Below, one piece after another: positions 1 to 9,141 of a stretch of DNA of 64,000 nucleotides. Position 1 is the stretch's first letter; the number at the start of each line of letters is the position of its first letter. Below the pieces are notes generated by a model. The model made no database searches. It had not been told where the DNA came from and saw nothing but the letters and a program-made list of their open reading frames with translations. The stretch is taken from assembly GCF_019679435.2 (NCBI RefSeq), contig NZ_CP139781.1, forward strand, positions 1,240,001 to 1,304,000, written 5' to 3'. The translations under genes and the position numbers were made by a program. Source of the DNA: Actomonas aquatica (GTDB lineage Bacteria > Verrucomicrobiota > Verrucomicrobiia > Opitutales > Opitutaceae).

Positions 1-59
1 CGGGCTTCGAGCTCGGCGTCCTCATTGGGCGCAGCTCGGTGTTCGGCAAAAGTAGTCAT
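1..59 (-). CDS. Start of an unidentified gene, cut by the left edge
   Basis: Only the first 19 codons are in the window, read leftward from an ATG at 59-57. They give MTTFAEHRAAPNEDAELEA, which is too short to assign. The start lies 35 bases downstream of the DUF2911 gene on the same strand, so the two may be co-transcribed. No Shine-Dalgarno sequence is visible, which is common for starts in this window. Confidence 0.45.
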   Translation of the reverse strand, partial: MTTFAEHRAAPNEDAELEA

Positions 60-94
60 GGGATCGGCTGGCGGGATCAGCTAAGCACGGAACC

Positions 95-964
95 TCACTG
101 CAGCTCGGCGAGCAGCGCGTCGTTCATGACCTTGTAACCACTGCCTGCCCCTTCCTGGGCGACGGCGAGACGCGTGGACGCTTCGGCGGCGGCGATGGCC
201 TCGGCTTTGTTGCCGAGCTTAGCGTGAATCTTCGCCTTCAGGTGCAGCATCCAAAACGCGTTGGGCGTCTGTTTGAGCGCGAGGTCGATCCACTTGGCGG
301 CCTTCTGCAGGTCCAAGTCGTGGTCGTAATAGAATCCCGCCGCTTGGAAATAGATGTAATCGCGCTGCTGCTGACCGGAGCTCATCACAGCCTCGATCTG
401 CGGCACGAGCTTCTCCTTCACGTCGACCTGGATCGGCACCGCCACCTTGGTGTGTTCCCAGGTGAAGTTGAGCGTCGCCCGCTCATCGCGCAGGTCATTG
501 AACCAGATGGCGAAGGTTTCGACGGGCTCGGTCAACTCCGTGGCCGGCACGGTCACCCGCACCACATCTTCCGTCGGATCGTAGTTAAACGCGCCCCATT
601 GCTCGGCGACGCGGTTGAGGATCACCACCCACTCCTCTTTACCCGGGATGCTGAAGAGGCCGTAGGTGCCGGCCGGGACCGCCTGCCCGCCAAAAATGAT
701 CGGCGTATCAAAAGTGATGCGCGTCGCCGCGTTGGCCCCTGTGCGCCAGACTTCGCCGTAGGGCTGCAGCTCACCAAAAATCGTGCGGCCTTTCACGCTC
801 GGCCGGGAGTAGACGATTTCAAATTCGGTCAACCCCACCCGTTGCCGCAACTCAGCCGCCGGACTCGCGGCGGGGAAATCAATGCGGTTGGGCTGAGCCA
901 CGACCCCACCGGCGATCAAACCGGCGCACAAGGTGGTGACGAGAAATCGGAAGGAAACTTTCAT
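95..964 (-). CDS. Secreted DUF2911 family protein
   Basis: The 289-residue protein begins with a signal peptide (hydrophobic stretch about 6-22, likely cut after the Ala of VVAQ). The next 140 residues match what I know of DUF2911: the R-Q-R-V-G start, Y-S-R-P-x-x-K-G-R-x-I-F-G, then W-R-T-G-A-N-x-A-T and a G-x-Y-x-L-F-x-I-P segment. The C-terminal 100 residues are helical and TPR-like, as is usual in this family. The molecular function of DUF2911 is not known. It is probably periplasmic. It is divergent from the cardiolipin synthase gene, with 228 bases between the starts. Confidence 0.85.
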   Translation of the reverse strand: MKVSFRFLVTTLCAGLIAGGVVAQPNRIDFPAASPAAELRQRVGLTEFEIVYSRPSVKGRTIFGELQPYGEVWRTGANAATRITFDTPIIFGGQAVPAGTYGLFSIPGKEEWVVILNRVAEQWGAFNYDPTEDVVRVTVPATELTEPVETFAIWFNDLRDERATLNFTWEHTKVAVPIQVDVKEKLVPQIEAVMSSGQQQRDYIYFQAAGFYYDHDLDLQKAAKWIDLALKQTPNAFWMLHLKAKIHAKLGNKAEAIAAAEASTRLAVAQEGAGSGYKVMNDALLAELQ

Positions 965-1192
965 GCTGAGCTAAGCTGGACGGAGAGGGTTTTGAGCGAT
1001 GCCTAAAGCAGGGATGCCAAAATCGCCACATCGCGAGAGCCCTCCTCACTTTCTTTTGTTCCCTCAAACCTTGTCGAATCTGCAGCTGCCCAAACGTTAA
1101 CCGCCCTGAATGTCGTTATTTGCGCCGGAGTTGCGATCGCCCCGAGTCTGCATTCTGCTCTGCGCACCGATTCACCGTTCGCCCTCGATACC

Positions 1193-2632
1193 ATGACGCC
1201 CGACGAAGTCTCCGAAGCCGTTACGACCAGCATCTGGTCGCACTTGCTCACCGTCGGCGGCTTCCTGCTCGCACTCTTCGCCATCGCCCGGCTCATCAGC
1301 GACCGGCGGCAACCGGGCAACACCATCGCCTGGCTGCTCGGCATCGTGCTCATCCCCTACGTGGGCGTGCCGCTCTATCTGCTGATCGGCGGCCGCAAAA
1401 TCCAACAATTGGTCGCACGCAAACAACGCGTGTCCCCTCGCCTCGACGGTGCCCCGGCCGCGCGCGAATCCACCCAACACCTGCCCGTCGCCCGCGCCAT
1501 GGTGGCCAATGGTGCCAGCGAACCGGTGAGCGGCAACCGCGTCCGCCTGCTCACCAACGGCGAGCAGGCCTTCGCCGATTTGCTCCAACTTATCGCCGAG
1601 GCCAAACACACCATCAACATCACCACCTTCATCCTCGGCCGCGAGGAGACCGGCCAAGCCATCATCGACGCCCTCGCCCGGCGCGCCCGCGACGGCATCA
1701 AGGTGCGCCTCCTGCTCGACGGGCTCGGCAGTTTTGTGGCGTCCCGGCGTTTCTGCGACCCGTTGCGCAAAGCCGGCGGCCAGGTTGTGACCTTCATGCC
1801 GGTCGCACCGCTCTCCACCCGCCACTCCGCCAATCTGCGCAACCACCGCAAGATCGCCGTGTTTGATGACTGCCGCGCGGTGGTCGGCGGACACAACCTC
1901 GCCCGCGACTACATGGGCCCGCAGCCTTGGGGAAAACGTTTTACCGACTTCGGCTGCATCATCGAGGGCCCCGCGGTCGGGCTCATCAACGAGGTCTTTT
2001 TCGCCGACTGGAGTCACGCTTCCGGCGAAGATCTGGAGGCCCTGCGTAGCTCCGAATCCGTTAGTTGCCCTGCTCCGGCCGGCGACGGCGAACTGCAGGT
2101 CATCGCCAGCGGTCCCGACGTCGAAGGCGACCCGCTCTATGAGGGCATCGTTTCGCTCGTGCAGGAAGCGGAGCACAGCGTGTGGATCATCACGCCCTAC
2201 TTCATTCCCGACGAAGTCCTGCAACGCTCCCTGCTGGTCAAAGCCCGCGCCGGCAAGGACGTGACCCTCATCGTGCCAGAGCGCTCCAATCATCGCATCA
2301 CCGACTACGCCCGCCGCCAATACCTGCGCGAGCTGCACCAAGCCGGCGCGCGCATCCTCCTCTACACTCCTGGTATGCTGCACGCCAAAGCCATGGTGGT
2401 GGACGACTGCATGGGCTTGTTTGGCTCGGCCAACTTCGACCTGCGCAGCCTCTTCGTGAACTTCGAGATCGGTGTCGGCGTCTACTCCGAGGAAGACGTG
2501 CGCGCCATTCGCAGTTGGGCGGGTGATCTGGTGCGCCACTGCCGCGAATGGACGCCCGGCCAGCCGCGCCCCTACCGGGTGCTCAGCAATATCGCCGAGG
2601 AACTCAGCCGCCTACTCGCGCCGTTACTGTAA
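1193..2632 (+). CDS. cls: Cardiolipin synthase (phospholipase D superfamily)
   Basis: The protein has 479 residues, the usual ClsA size. Two transmembrane segments lie near 17-34 and 44-65, followed by two PLD domains. The HxKxxxxD signatures are H218/K220/D225 and H397/K399/D404, each followed by the G-G/G-S-x-N segment. ClsA joins two phosphatidylglycerol molecules into cardiolipin plus glycerol at the inner membrane. The ATG at 1193 fits the N-terminal topology. The gene is alone, divergent from the DUF2911 gene and convergent with the desaturase. Confidence 0.93.
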   Translation: MTPDEVSEAVTTSIWSHLLTVGGFLLALFAIARLISDRRQPGNTIAWLLGIVLIPYVGVPLYLLIGGRKIQQLVARKQRVSPRLDGAPAARESTQHLPVARAMVANGASEPVSGNRVRLLTNGEQAFADLLQLIAEAKHTINITTFILGREETGQAIIDALARRARDGIKVRLLLDGLGSFVASRRFCDPLRKAGGQVVTFMPVAPLSTRHSANLRNHRKIAVFDDCRAVVGGHNLARDYMGPQPWGKRFTDFGCIIEGPAVGLINEVFFADWSHASGEDLEALRSSESVSCPAPAGDGELQVIASGPDVEGDPLYEGIVSLVQEAEHSVWIITPYFIPDEVLQRSLLVKARAGKDVTLIVPERSNHRITDYARRQYLRELHQAGARILLYTPGMLHAKAMVVDDCMGLFGSANFDLRSLFVNFEIGVGVYSEEDVRAIRSWAGDLVRHCREWTPGQPRPYRVLSNIAEELSRLLAPLL

Positions 2633-2663
2633 AAAGAAAGCGGCGACCCGAGGGCCGCCGCTT
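2629..2663 (-). terminator. Rho-independent terminator of the desaturase gene
   Basis: The arms AAGCGGCG and CGCCGCTT at 2638-2645 and 2656-2663 are perfectly complementary. Read on the minus strand, the hairpin is followed by TTCTTTTTAC. It lies about 30 bases past the desaturase stop. On the plus strand there is no U-tract, so it serves the minus-strand gene better. Confidence 0.75.
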
Positions 2664-2694
2664 GGAAAGTTTCGCTTACGGGTGATCGGACCGC

Positions 2695-3843
2695 TTAGGC
2701 CACCGCCGGCAGACGGTCGAGCAAGGCCACCGCTTGGCGGACTTCGCGACGCATCTCCTCGAGGGCGTGGCAGGCTTCCTGCCACTTCTCGTCGGTCTTG
2801 TGGGCGTAGTCCTTTTTCAGGGCGTCCACCTGCTCGCGGTAGTGCACCTTGAGCTCGTTCCAACGGGCATTGATCTCGGCCAGGCGCTCGGCGCTGGCGT
2901 GCAACAACTCGCGGGTGCGCTCGTTGATGCGATCAGCCGAGGTCTGGAGATGCTCCTGCACCCGGCGCTGCGCTTCGCTGAGCTGGGCGGAGATGATTTT
3001 GGAGTCATCCACGCGGCGCAGTTCGCTGGCCATGCCGAGTTTGTGCAGCACCCAGATGGTCCACTTGGTCGGATCAAACTGCCACCACTTCACACCGTTA
3101 CGGTAATCGTGTTGAAACTCGTGGTGATAGTTGTGGTAACCCTCGCCAAAGGTGAAGAGCGCCATGATCCAGCTGTCGCGGGCGCTGGTGCGGCTCGAGT
3201 AAGGACGGTTGCCGACCGAGTGACACAGCGAGTTGATGAAAAAGGTCATGTGCTGCACGGCGGTCACGCGGGCCACACCGGCGAGCAGGAACGCGCCGAG
3301 CGCGCCCACCGGACCGTTGTAGAGCCACCCCAAGGCCGCCGGGAGCAGGAAGCCCGCGGTGACGGCGATGGTCACGTAATACTTGTCCTGCCACATCACG
3401 AGACGGTCCTTGCGCAGATCGTTCACGTTATCCCACGGCGGCTCCGGGTTGATCTTGAACAGGATCCAACCGATGTGGGCATGCCAGAAGCCCTTCGAGA
3501 TATCGTAGGGATCGTCGTCGTGGTCGGTGTGCTTGTGGTGGCGACGGTGGTCGGACACCCAGGCCAGCGCGCAGTTTTCAAAGGCGGCCGCGCCAAAAAC
3601 CAGCGTGAGGAAACGCACCGGCCAGGCGGCTTTGAAGGCCTTGTGGGCAAAGAGGCGATGGTAGCCGAGCGTGATGCTCAGGCCGGTCGCGATGAAGAAG
3701 GCGAGGAACAGCGCGACTTGGAACCAGTCGATGCCGACTTTCCAAAGGTAATACGGCACCGCCGTAATCGTCGCCAGCCCCGTTCCGATGAGGAAGGAGC
3801 TGTTGGTCCAGTTGATTTGAGTTCCAGGGATTCTGAAGGGCAC
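2695..3843 (-). CDS. Fatty-acid desaturase with C-terminal coiled coil
   Basis: This is a membrane di-iron desaturase of the acyl-CoA/acyl-lipid delta-9 type, which would introduce a double bond into membrane acyl chains. Counting from the GTG at 3843, the three histidine boxes are HRLFAH at 62-67, HRRHH at 99-103 and HNYHH at 237-241, with membrane segments between them. The frame is open upstream to a TTG at 3888, but the GTG start begins close to the first membrane segment and seems likelier. After about residue 285 comes a roughly 95-residue charged helical tail rich in Glu, Arg and Ala, predicted by eye to be a coiled coil. Ordinary members end near residue 300. The tail may recruit a partner or oligomerise the enzyme. 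Confidence 0.9.
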   Translation of the reverse strand: MPFRIPGTQINWTNSSFLIGTGLATITAVPYYLWKVGIDWFQVALFLAFFIATGLSITLGYHRLFAHKAFKAAWPVRFLTLVFGAAAFENCALAWVSDHRRHHKHTDHDDDPYDISKGFWHAHIGWILFKINPEPPWDNVNDLRKDRLVMWQDKYYVTIAVTAGFLLPAALGWLYNGPVGALGAFLLAGVARVTAVQHMTFFINSLCHSVGNRPYSSRTSARDSWIMALFTFGEGYHNYHHEFQHDYRNGVKWWQFDPTKWTIWVLHKLGMASELRRVDDSKIISAQLSEAQRRVQEHLQTSADRINERTRELLHASAERLAEINARWNELKVHYREQVDALKKDYAHKTDEKWQEACHALEEMRREVRQAVALLDRLPAVA

Positions 3844-3947
3844 AGTAAGACGACCGTGAAACGCCAAACGGCCCCCCGGCGAGAGCAAAAACTACTTAAA
3901 CCGATCAGGAATGCTATCTCCCCCGACCGGGAACCGACGGCGCCTCC

Positions 3948-4084
3948 GTAGTAGCTGCGTTGGAGCGCAGCGACAACGTGGCCGTAGGATGGCCGTGGGA
4001 CGACCGTAGAATGGCTGCCCACGGCCGACACTTTCACCTGCGAGCCGGGCCACGCTTTCCCCTGCGGCTCAAGCGCGGCTACTC
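3948..4084. repeat. Intergenic palindromic repeat, copy 1
   Basis: This 137-base stretch between the desaturase and cimA holds a hairpin GCTGCG-TTGGAG-CGCAGC at 3954-3971. A second inverted pair, GGCCGTGGG/CCCACGGCC, lies at 3991-3999 and 4018-4026. It ends with CGGCTCAAGCGCGGCTA. The same two end modules (GGAGCGCAGCGA and CGGCTyAAGCGCrGCTA) recur at 26434-26512. It is a dispersed REP-like element with no coding capacity that I can see. Confidence 0.65.
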
Positions 4085-4114
4085 AAGGGGCGCGGTGCGG
4101 TGCCCGGACTCGCC

Positions 4115-5689
4115 CTACCGGGACTCGGTCTGCACCAGCTTGTAGTTCACCGCGTCTTGCAGCGCCTCCCACGAGGCGTTGATGATGTTGTCACTCACGC
4201 CGACGGTGCCCCAAATCTCGCCGCCGTCGCCGGACTCGATGAGCACACGGGTGCGGCTGTTGGCGCCGAGGCCGCTCTCCAGGATGCGCACCTTGTAGTC
4301 CCGCAACTCCATCTCGCGCAGCTGCGGATAAGCGCCGTCGAGGGCCTGACGCAGCGCCTTGTCGAGGGCACCGACCGGACCGACACACTCGGCGACGGTG
4401 TGGACCGTCTCGCCATTTACCTTCACCTTCACGGTCGCTTCGGCCGTGAGATCGGCACCGTGGTGCTCCACCATCACCCGGTAGCTCACGACCTCGAAGT
4501 AGTCGCGGGTCTGGCCGAGCGAACGGGCGATGAGTAGCTTCAGCGAGGCGTCGGCGGCTTCAAATTCGTAGCCTTGGAATTCCAGTTCCTTCAGCTCCTC
4601 GATCAGGCGCTTCATACCGTCGCCCTTTTCGTCGAGTTCGAGGCCGAGTTCGCGCGCCTTCATCGCCACCGAGGAACGGCCGGCCATGTCGGACACCAGC
4701 ACGCGGGTGCGGTTGCCGACCAAGGCTGGGTCGATGTGCTCGTAGGACGACTTCACTTTCTGGGCAGCGTTGGCGTGCAGACCGCCCTTGTGGGCGAAGG
4801 CCGAGGTGCCGACGTAGGGCGCCTTGGTGTCCGGGCGAAGGTTGGCCAGCTCATCGAAGTAGAGGGACAACTCGCGCAGCTCACCCAAGTTGGCGGCGCA
4901 GGGAGCCGTCTTGCCCATCTTGAGGAAGAGGCTCGGCATGATCGTCATGAGGTTGGCGTTGCCGGTGCGCTCGCCGTAGCCGTTGGCGGTGCCCTGCACG
5001 AGGCCTGCCCCGGCGGCCACGCCTGCGAGCGAGAGGGCTACACCGAGACCGCAGTCGTTGTGGCAGTGCACGCCGACCTTATCCCCGCCGAATTCGGCGA
5101 CCACCTGCTGCACGATCGTCTGGAAGTCGTTCACCATGGAGCCGCCGTTGGTGTCGCAAAGGGTCAGGTTGCTGGCCCCGCCGCGCATCGCCGCAGCAAG
5201 GGTGCGGATCGCGTAATCCGGATCGGCGCGGTAACCGTCGAAAAAGTGCTCGGCGTCATAGATCACCTCGCGGCCCTGCGCGACGAGGTAGCGCACGGAG
5301 TCCTCGATCATGGCGAGGTTCTCTTCGAGGGTCGTGCGGATGATCTCCGTCACGTGCAGGTCCCAAGTTTTACCGACGAGAGTCATGACGGGCATGCCGC
5401 TGTCGAGCAGAGTGCGCAGTTGGGGGTCCTCATCGGCCTTGGCGCCGGCGCGACGGGTGGAACCAAAGGCGGCCAGCTTGGCGTGCTTGAGCTTCAGCTT
5501 CTGTGCCTCGGCAAAGAAGGTGATGTCCCGCGGGTTCGAGCCCGGGAAGCCGCCCTCGATGTAGTCCACCCCAAACGCGTCGAGCTTCTCGGCGATGAGG
5601 AGTTTGTCCGTCACCGAAAAGCTAATGCCCTCACCCTGCGTGCCGTCGCGGAGGGTGGTATCGTAGATCTTAACTGCGTTGTCGTTCAT
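4115..5689 (-). CDS. cimA: (R)-citramalate synthase
   Basis: CimA condenses pyruvate with acetyl-CoA to citramalate, the first step of the threonine-independent isoleucine route. The N-terminal TIM barrel opens with YDTTLRDGTQGEG (residues 9-21). It carries the HCHND motif, the C-D-T-N-G-G segment and the S-x-F-A-H-K-G-G-x-H segment of the alpha-IPM/citramalate/homocitrate synthase family. The C-terminal LeuA-type regulatory domain lies at about 400-524. The length of 524 and the TQGEGISFS active-site lid fit the CimA/LeuA2 branch better than LeuA. The start is the ATG at 5689; upstream codons look non-coding, and the bases before it are CCTCC-like rather than GGAGG. Confidence 0.92.
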   Translation of the reverse strand: MNDNAVKIYDTTLRDGTQGEGISFSVTDKLLIAEKLDAFGVDYIEGGFPGSNPRDITFFAEAQKLKLKHAKLAAFGSTRRAGAKADEDPQLRTLLDSGMPVMTLVGKTWDLHVTEIIRTTLEENLAMIEDSVRYLVAQGREVIYDAEHFFDGYRADPDYAIRTLAAAMRGGASNLTLCDTNGGSMVNDFQTIVQQVVAEFGGDKVGVHCHNDCGLGVALSLAGVAAGAGLVQGTANGYGERTGNANLMTIMPSLFLKMGKTAPCAANLGELRELSLYFDELANLRPDTKAPYVGTSAFAHKGGLHANAAQKVKSSYEHIDPALVGNRTRVLVSDMAGRSSVAMKARELGLELDEKGDGMKRLIEELKELEFQGYEFEAADASLKLLIARSLGQTRDYFEVVSYRVMVEHHGADLTAEATVKVKVNGETVHTVAECVGPVGALDKALRQALDGAYPQLREMELRDYKVRILESGLGANSRTRVLIESGDGGEIWGTVGVSDNIINASWEALQDAVNYKLVQTESR

Positions 5690-5729
5690 GAGGGGAGGAT
5701 CAGGTTTGGAGGGTTGGCGGGGCCGGGCC

Positions 5730-5761
5730 AAAACAAAAAACCCCGAGCGGAAAGCCCGGGG
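5730..5761 (-). terminator. Rho-independent terminator of the Nramp-like transcript
   Basis: The arms CCCCGAGC at 5741-5748 and GCCCGGGG at 5754-5761 pair with a single mismatch around a GGAAA loop. On the minus strand the hairpin is followed by TTTTTTGTTTT. It lies downstream of the transporter gene and of the tiny reading frame at 5795-5866, and just upstream of cimA. Confidence 0.85.
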
Positions 5762-5794
5762 TGTCAGGAGGATCGGCGAGGAGTGAAGAGTCCG

Positions 5795-5866
5795 CTAAGC
5801 CGCATCGACCTGCCCGGGCAAACGGGCAATCGTAATAATCGCGGCAATAATAATGGTGGCCTTCAC
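5795..5866 (-). CDS. Possible 23-residue hydrophobic small protein
   Basis: A GTG-started frame of 23 codons lies 64 bases after the transporter stop and before its terminator. It is preceded by GAGG four bases from the start. It encodes KATIIIAAIITIARLPGQV followed by DAA: a short hydrophobic helix with one charged residue before it and one after. Several transporter families have tiny membrane partners encoded next to them, so it could be an accessory subunit. The hydrophobic core is only about 12-13 residues, short for a full membrane span, so chance is a real alternative. Confidence 0.3.
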   Translation of the reverse strand: MKATIIIAAIITIARLPGQVDAA

Positions 5867-5930
5867 GAGCCCTCACGCATGCAAACGCCCTCCCCCACTG
5901 TCGAGCGCAAAGGTCTGCCAATGATCCCGC

Positions 5931-7601
<1,671 letters not shown>

Positions 7602-7831
7602 GGTGAGGGGTAGAATGGGGTAAGGGGTCGGGCGCGAGCACCCGCGGGGAAGCGCCTACCATTGCGAGGGGCGAGGGCGGCGCGAGGGCAAACGCTCTCT
7701 CCATGTTCAAAAAATTCATCGCCCGTTTCCGTTGGTGCGCTCCTCTGAAAACCCATCCTTTTGGACCTACACCACCGCCATTCGGGTAAAACAACAAGGC
7801 TTGGCCTCACCCGACCCACACGCCAAAGGAA

Positions 7832-9130
7832 TTGCGCCATCGCCGCATGTCGACCGCGCCCCATCGCCCTTCAGCTTCAGCGCCCTCTCATCTCGTGCTC
7901 AAACGTGGCCACCTCCTGGCTATCGGAGCGGTGGCGGTGCTGCCTTGGTGCATTCTCCTCCTACTGCTGGCTCGGCCGACCGCCATCGCACCGGATTTGG
8001 GGAGTCGCCCCACCGTCCCAGTTTCAAGCAGACCTGCAACCGCTCCGTCGAACGTCGCTCCACAGATCGGAGTGTGGGGAGAGCTCGAACTCACCCGCAT
8101 CGTCATCGAACCGCCCGATGAACTCATCAGCATCAACGCGGAGACACGCACCAGCGTAACTTGGCATTTTGTCGGCTACTCGGAGGACCAACTTATCGAT
8201 CTGCTCAACAACGCCGCGCTACCCGTGAACCTCCAGGCGCGCCTGCTTGATCACCAAAGTTGGGAACGTCGGGCTGATCGCCTCCTGCTGCGTGTGCCCA
8301 AAGACTTGATACTCGCCCTGCCCATGGAGTCCCGCCGGGTGCTTTACGCCGCCCTGTCCCCCTTCGCCGAAAACGGCGGCCAATGGGCTCCGGCGAGCTT
8401 TCGCGCCAATTCCGCCGCCGACTGGTTCGCCGGCAGTGGGCTGACCGACCGTACGGTCAGCCTCGTGCAACCCCTACTCTACCGTCGCGGTGCCGCCCTG
8501 CTTTTCTCCGACCTCGATCTGATTCTCGCCGATATCAAAACCCAGCGACAACGCATGCTGCTTTTACGCACGCTCGCCCGCAGCACCGCGCAACTGGCCA
8601 AACTTCGCATCAGGCCCGATACCGACCTCTCCGCTGTGATCGACTATTGGTCGGTCGGCCAAGCTCGTCGCGCCATCGCCCCCTTGCTTAAATCGCTCCC
8701 GCGCGACGAGGACGGTTTTGCCATCGACCTTGTCCACCTGCTCCCCCCCGCCGCCCGACGGCTGGTCTACACCTACGACGCGCCCCCGCCTCCGGGCGAA
8801 GAATCGTTCCGCGATTGTCATTGGACCGCCCTCAACTTCGCCAACAACGAACTCGACGACCGCTATCGCGACATCGCCGCCGTGCGCGCCGCCTACGCCA
8901 CCAACTACATCACGGTCACCGATGAACCTCGCCTCGGCGACATCTACCTTTTCCTCACCGAGGGAGGGACCGTGCTCCATGCTTCGGTCCACATCGCCGG
9001 GGACCTCGTGTTCACCAAAAACGGTGCCTGGGCCGCAGCCCCGTGGGTGCTCATGCGAATGTCCGACTTGGTCGACCTCTATCCGTCGGATGAACCGTTG
9101 GAGATTCGCCACCTGCGTCGTCGCGAGTAG
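7832..9130 (+). CDS. Membrane-anchored protein with NlpC/P60-like C-terminus
   Basis: The protein has 432 residues. One membrane segment lies at about 28-46, so the bulk is probably periplasmic. The middle is helical and not recognised. The C-terminal 110 residues carry the order of elements seen in NlpC/P60 cysteine peptidases. These are Asp-Cys (C329) starting a helix, a later L-G-D-I-Y-L-F strand (369-374), a strand with H383 and H387, and a closing DLVFTKNG. In NlpC/P60 the Cys and a following His form the dyad that cuts peptidoglycan stem peptides. The catalytic role here is inferred from motif order only. The ATG at 7847 is an alternative start. It is convergent with priA, with 11 bases between the stops. 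Confidence 0.65.
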   Translation: MRHRRMSTAPHRPSASAPSHLVLKRGHLLAIGAVAVLPWCILLLLLARPTAIAPDLGSRPTVPVSSRPATAPSNVAPQIGVWGELELTRIVIEPPDELISINAETRTSVTWHFVGYSEDQLIDLLNNAALPVNLQARLLDHQSWERRADRLLLRVPKDLILALPMESRRVLYAALSPFAENGGQWAPASFRANSAADWFAGSGLTDRTVSLVQPLLYRRGAALLFSDLDLILADIKTQRQRMLLLRTLARSTAQLAKLRIRPDTDLSAVIDYWSVGQARRAIAPLLKSLPRDEDGFAIDLVHLLPPAARRLVYTYDAPPPPGEESFRDCHWTALNFANNELDDRYRDIAAVRAAYATNYITVTDEPRLGDIYLFLTEGGTVLHASVHIAGDLVFTKNGAWAAAPWVLMRMSDLVDLYPSDEPLEIRHLRRRE

Positions 9131-9141
9131 GCGAACCCGCT

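Noticed and set aside
224..1006. 260-codon frame on the plus strand across the DUF2911 gene
   Set aside because: It is antisense to a gene with a signal peptide and a family match, and its own residues are His/Arg/Leu-rich, typical of shadow frames in GC-rich DNA.
7703..7789. 28-codon frame MFKKFIARFRW... in the gap before the NlpC-like gene
   Set aside because: It has no ribosome-binding site, no conserved feature and a proline-rich end; length is within chance.
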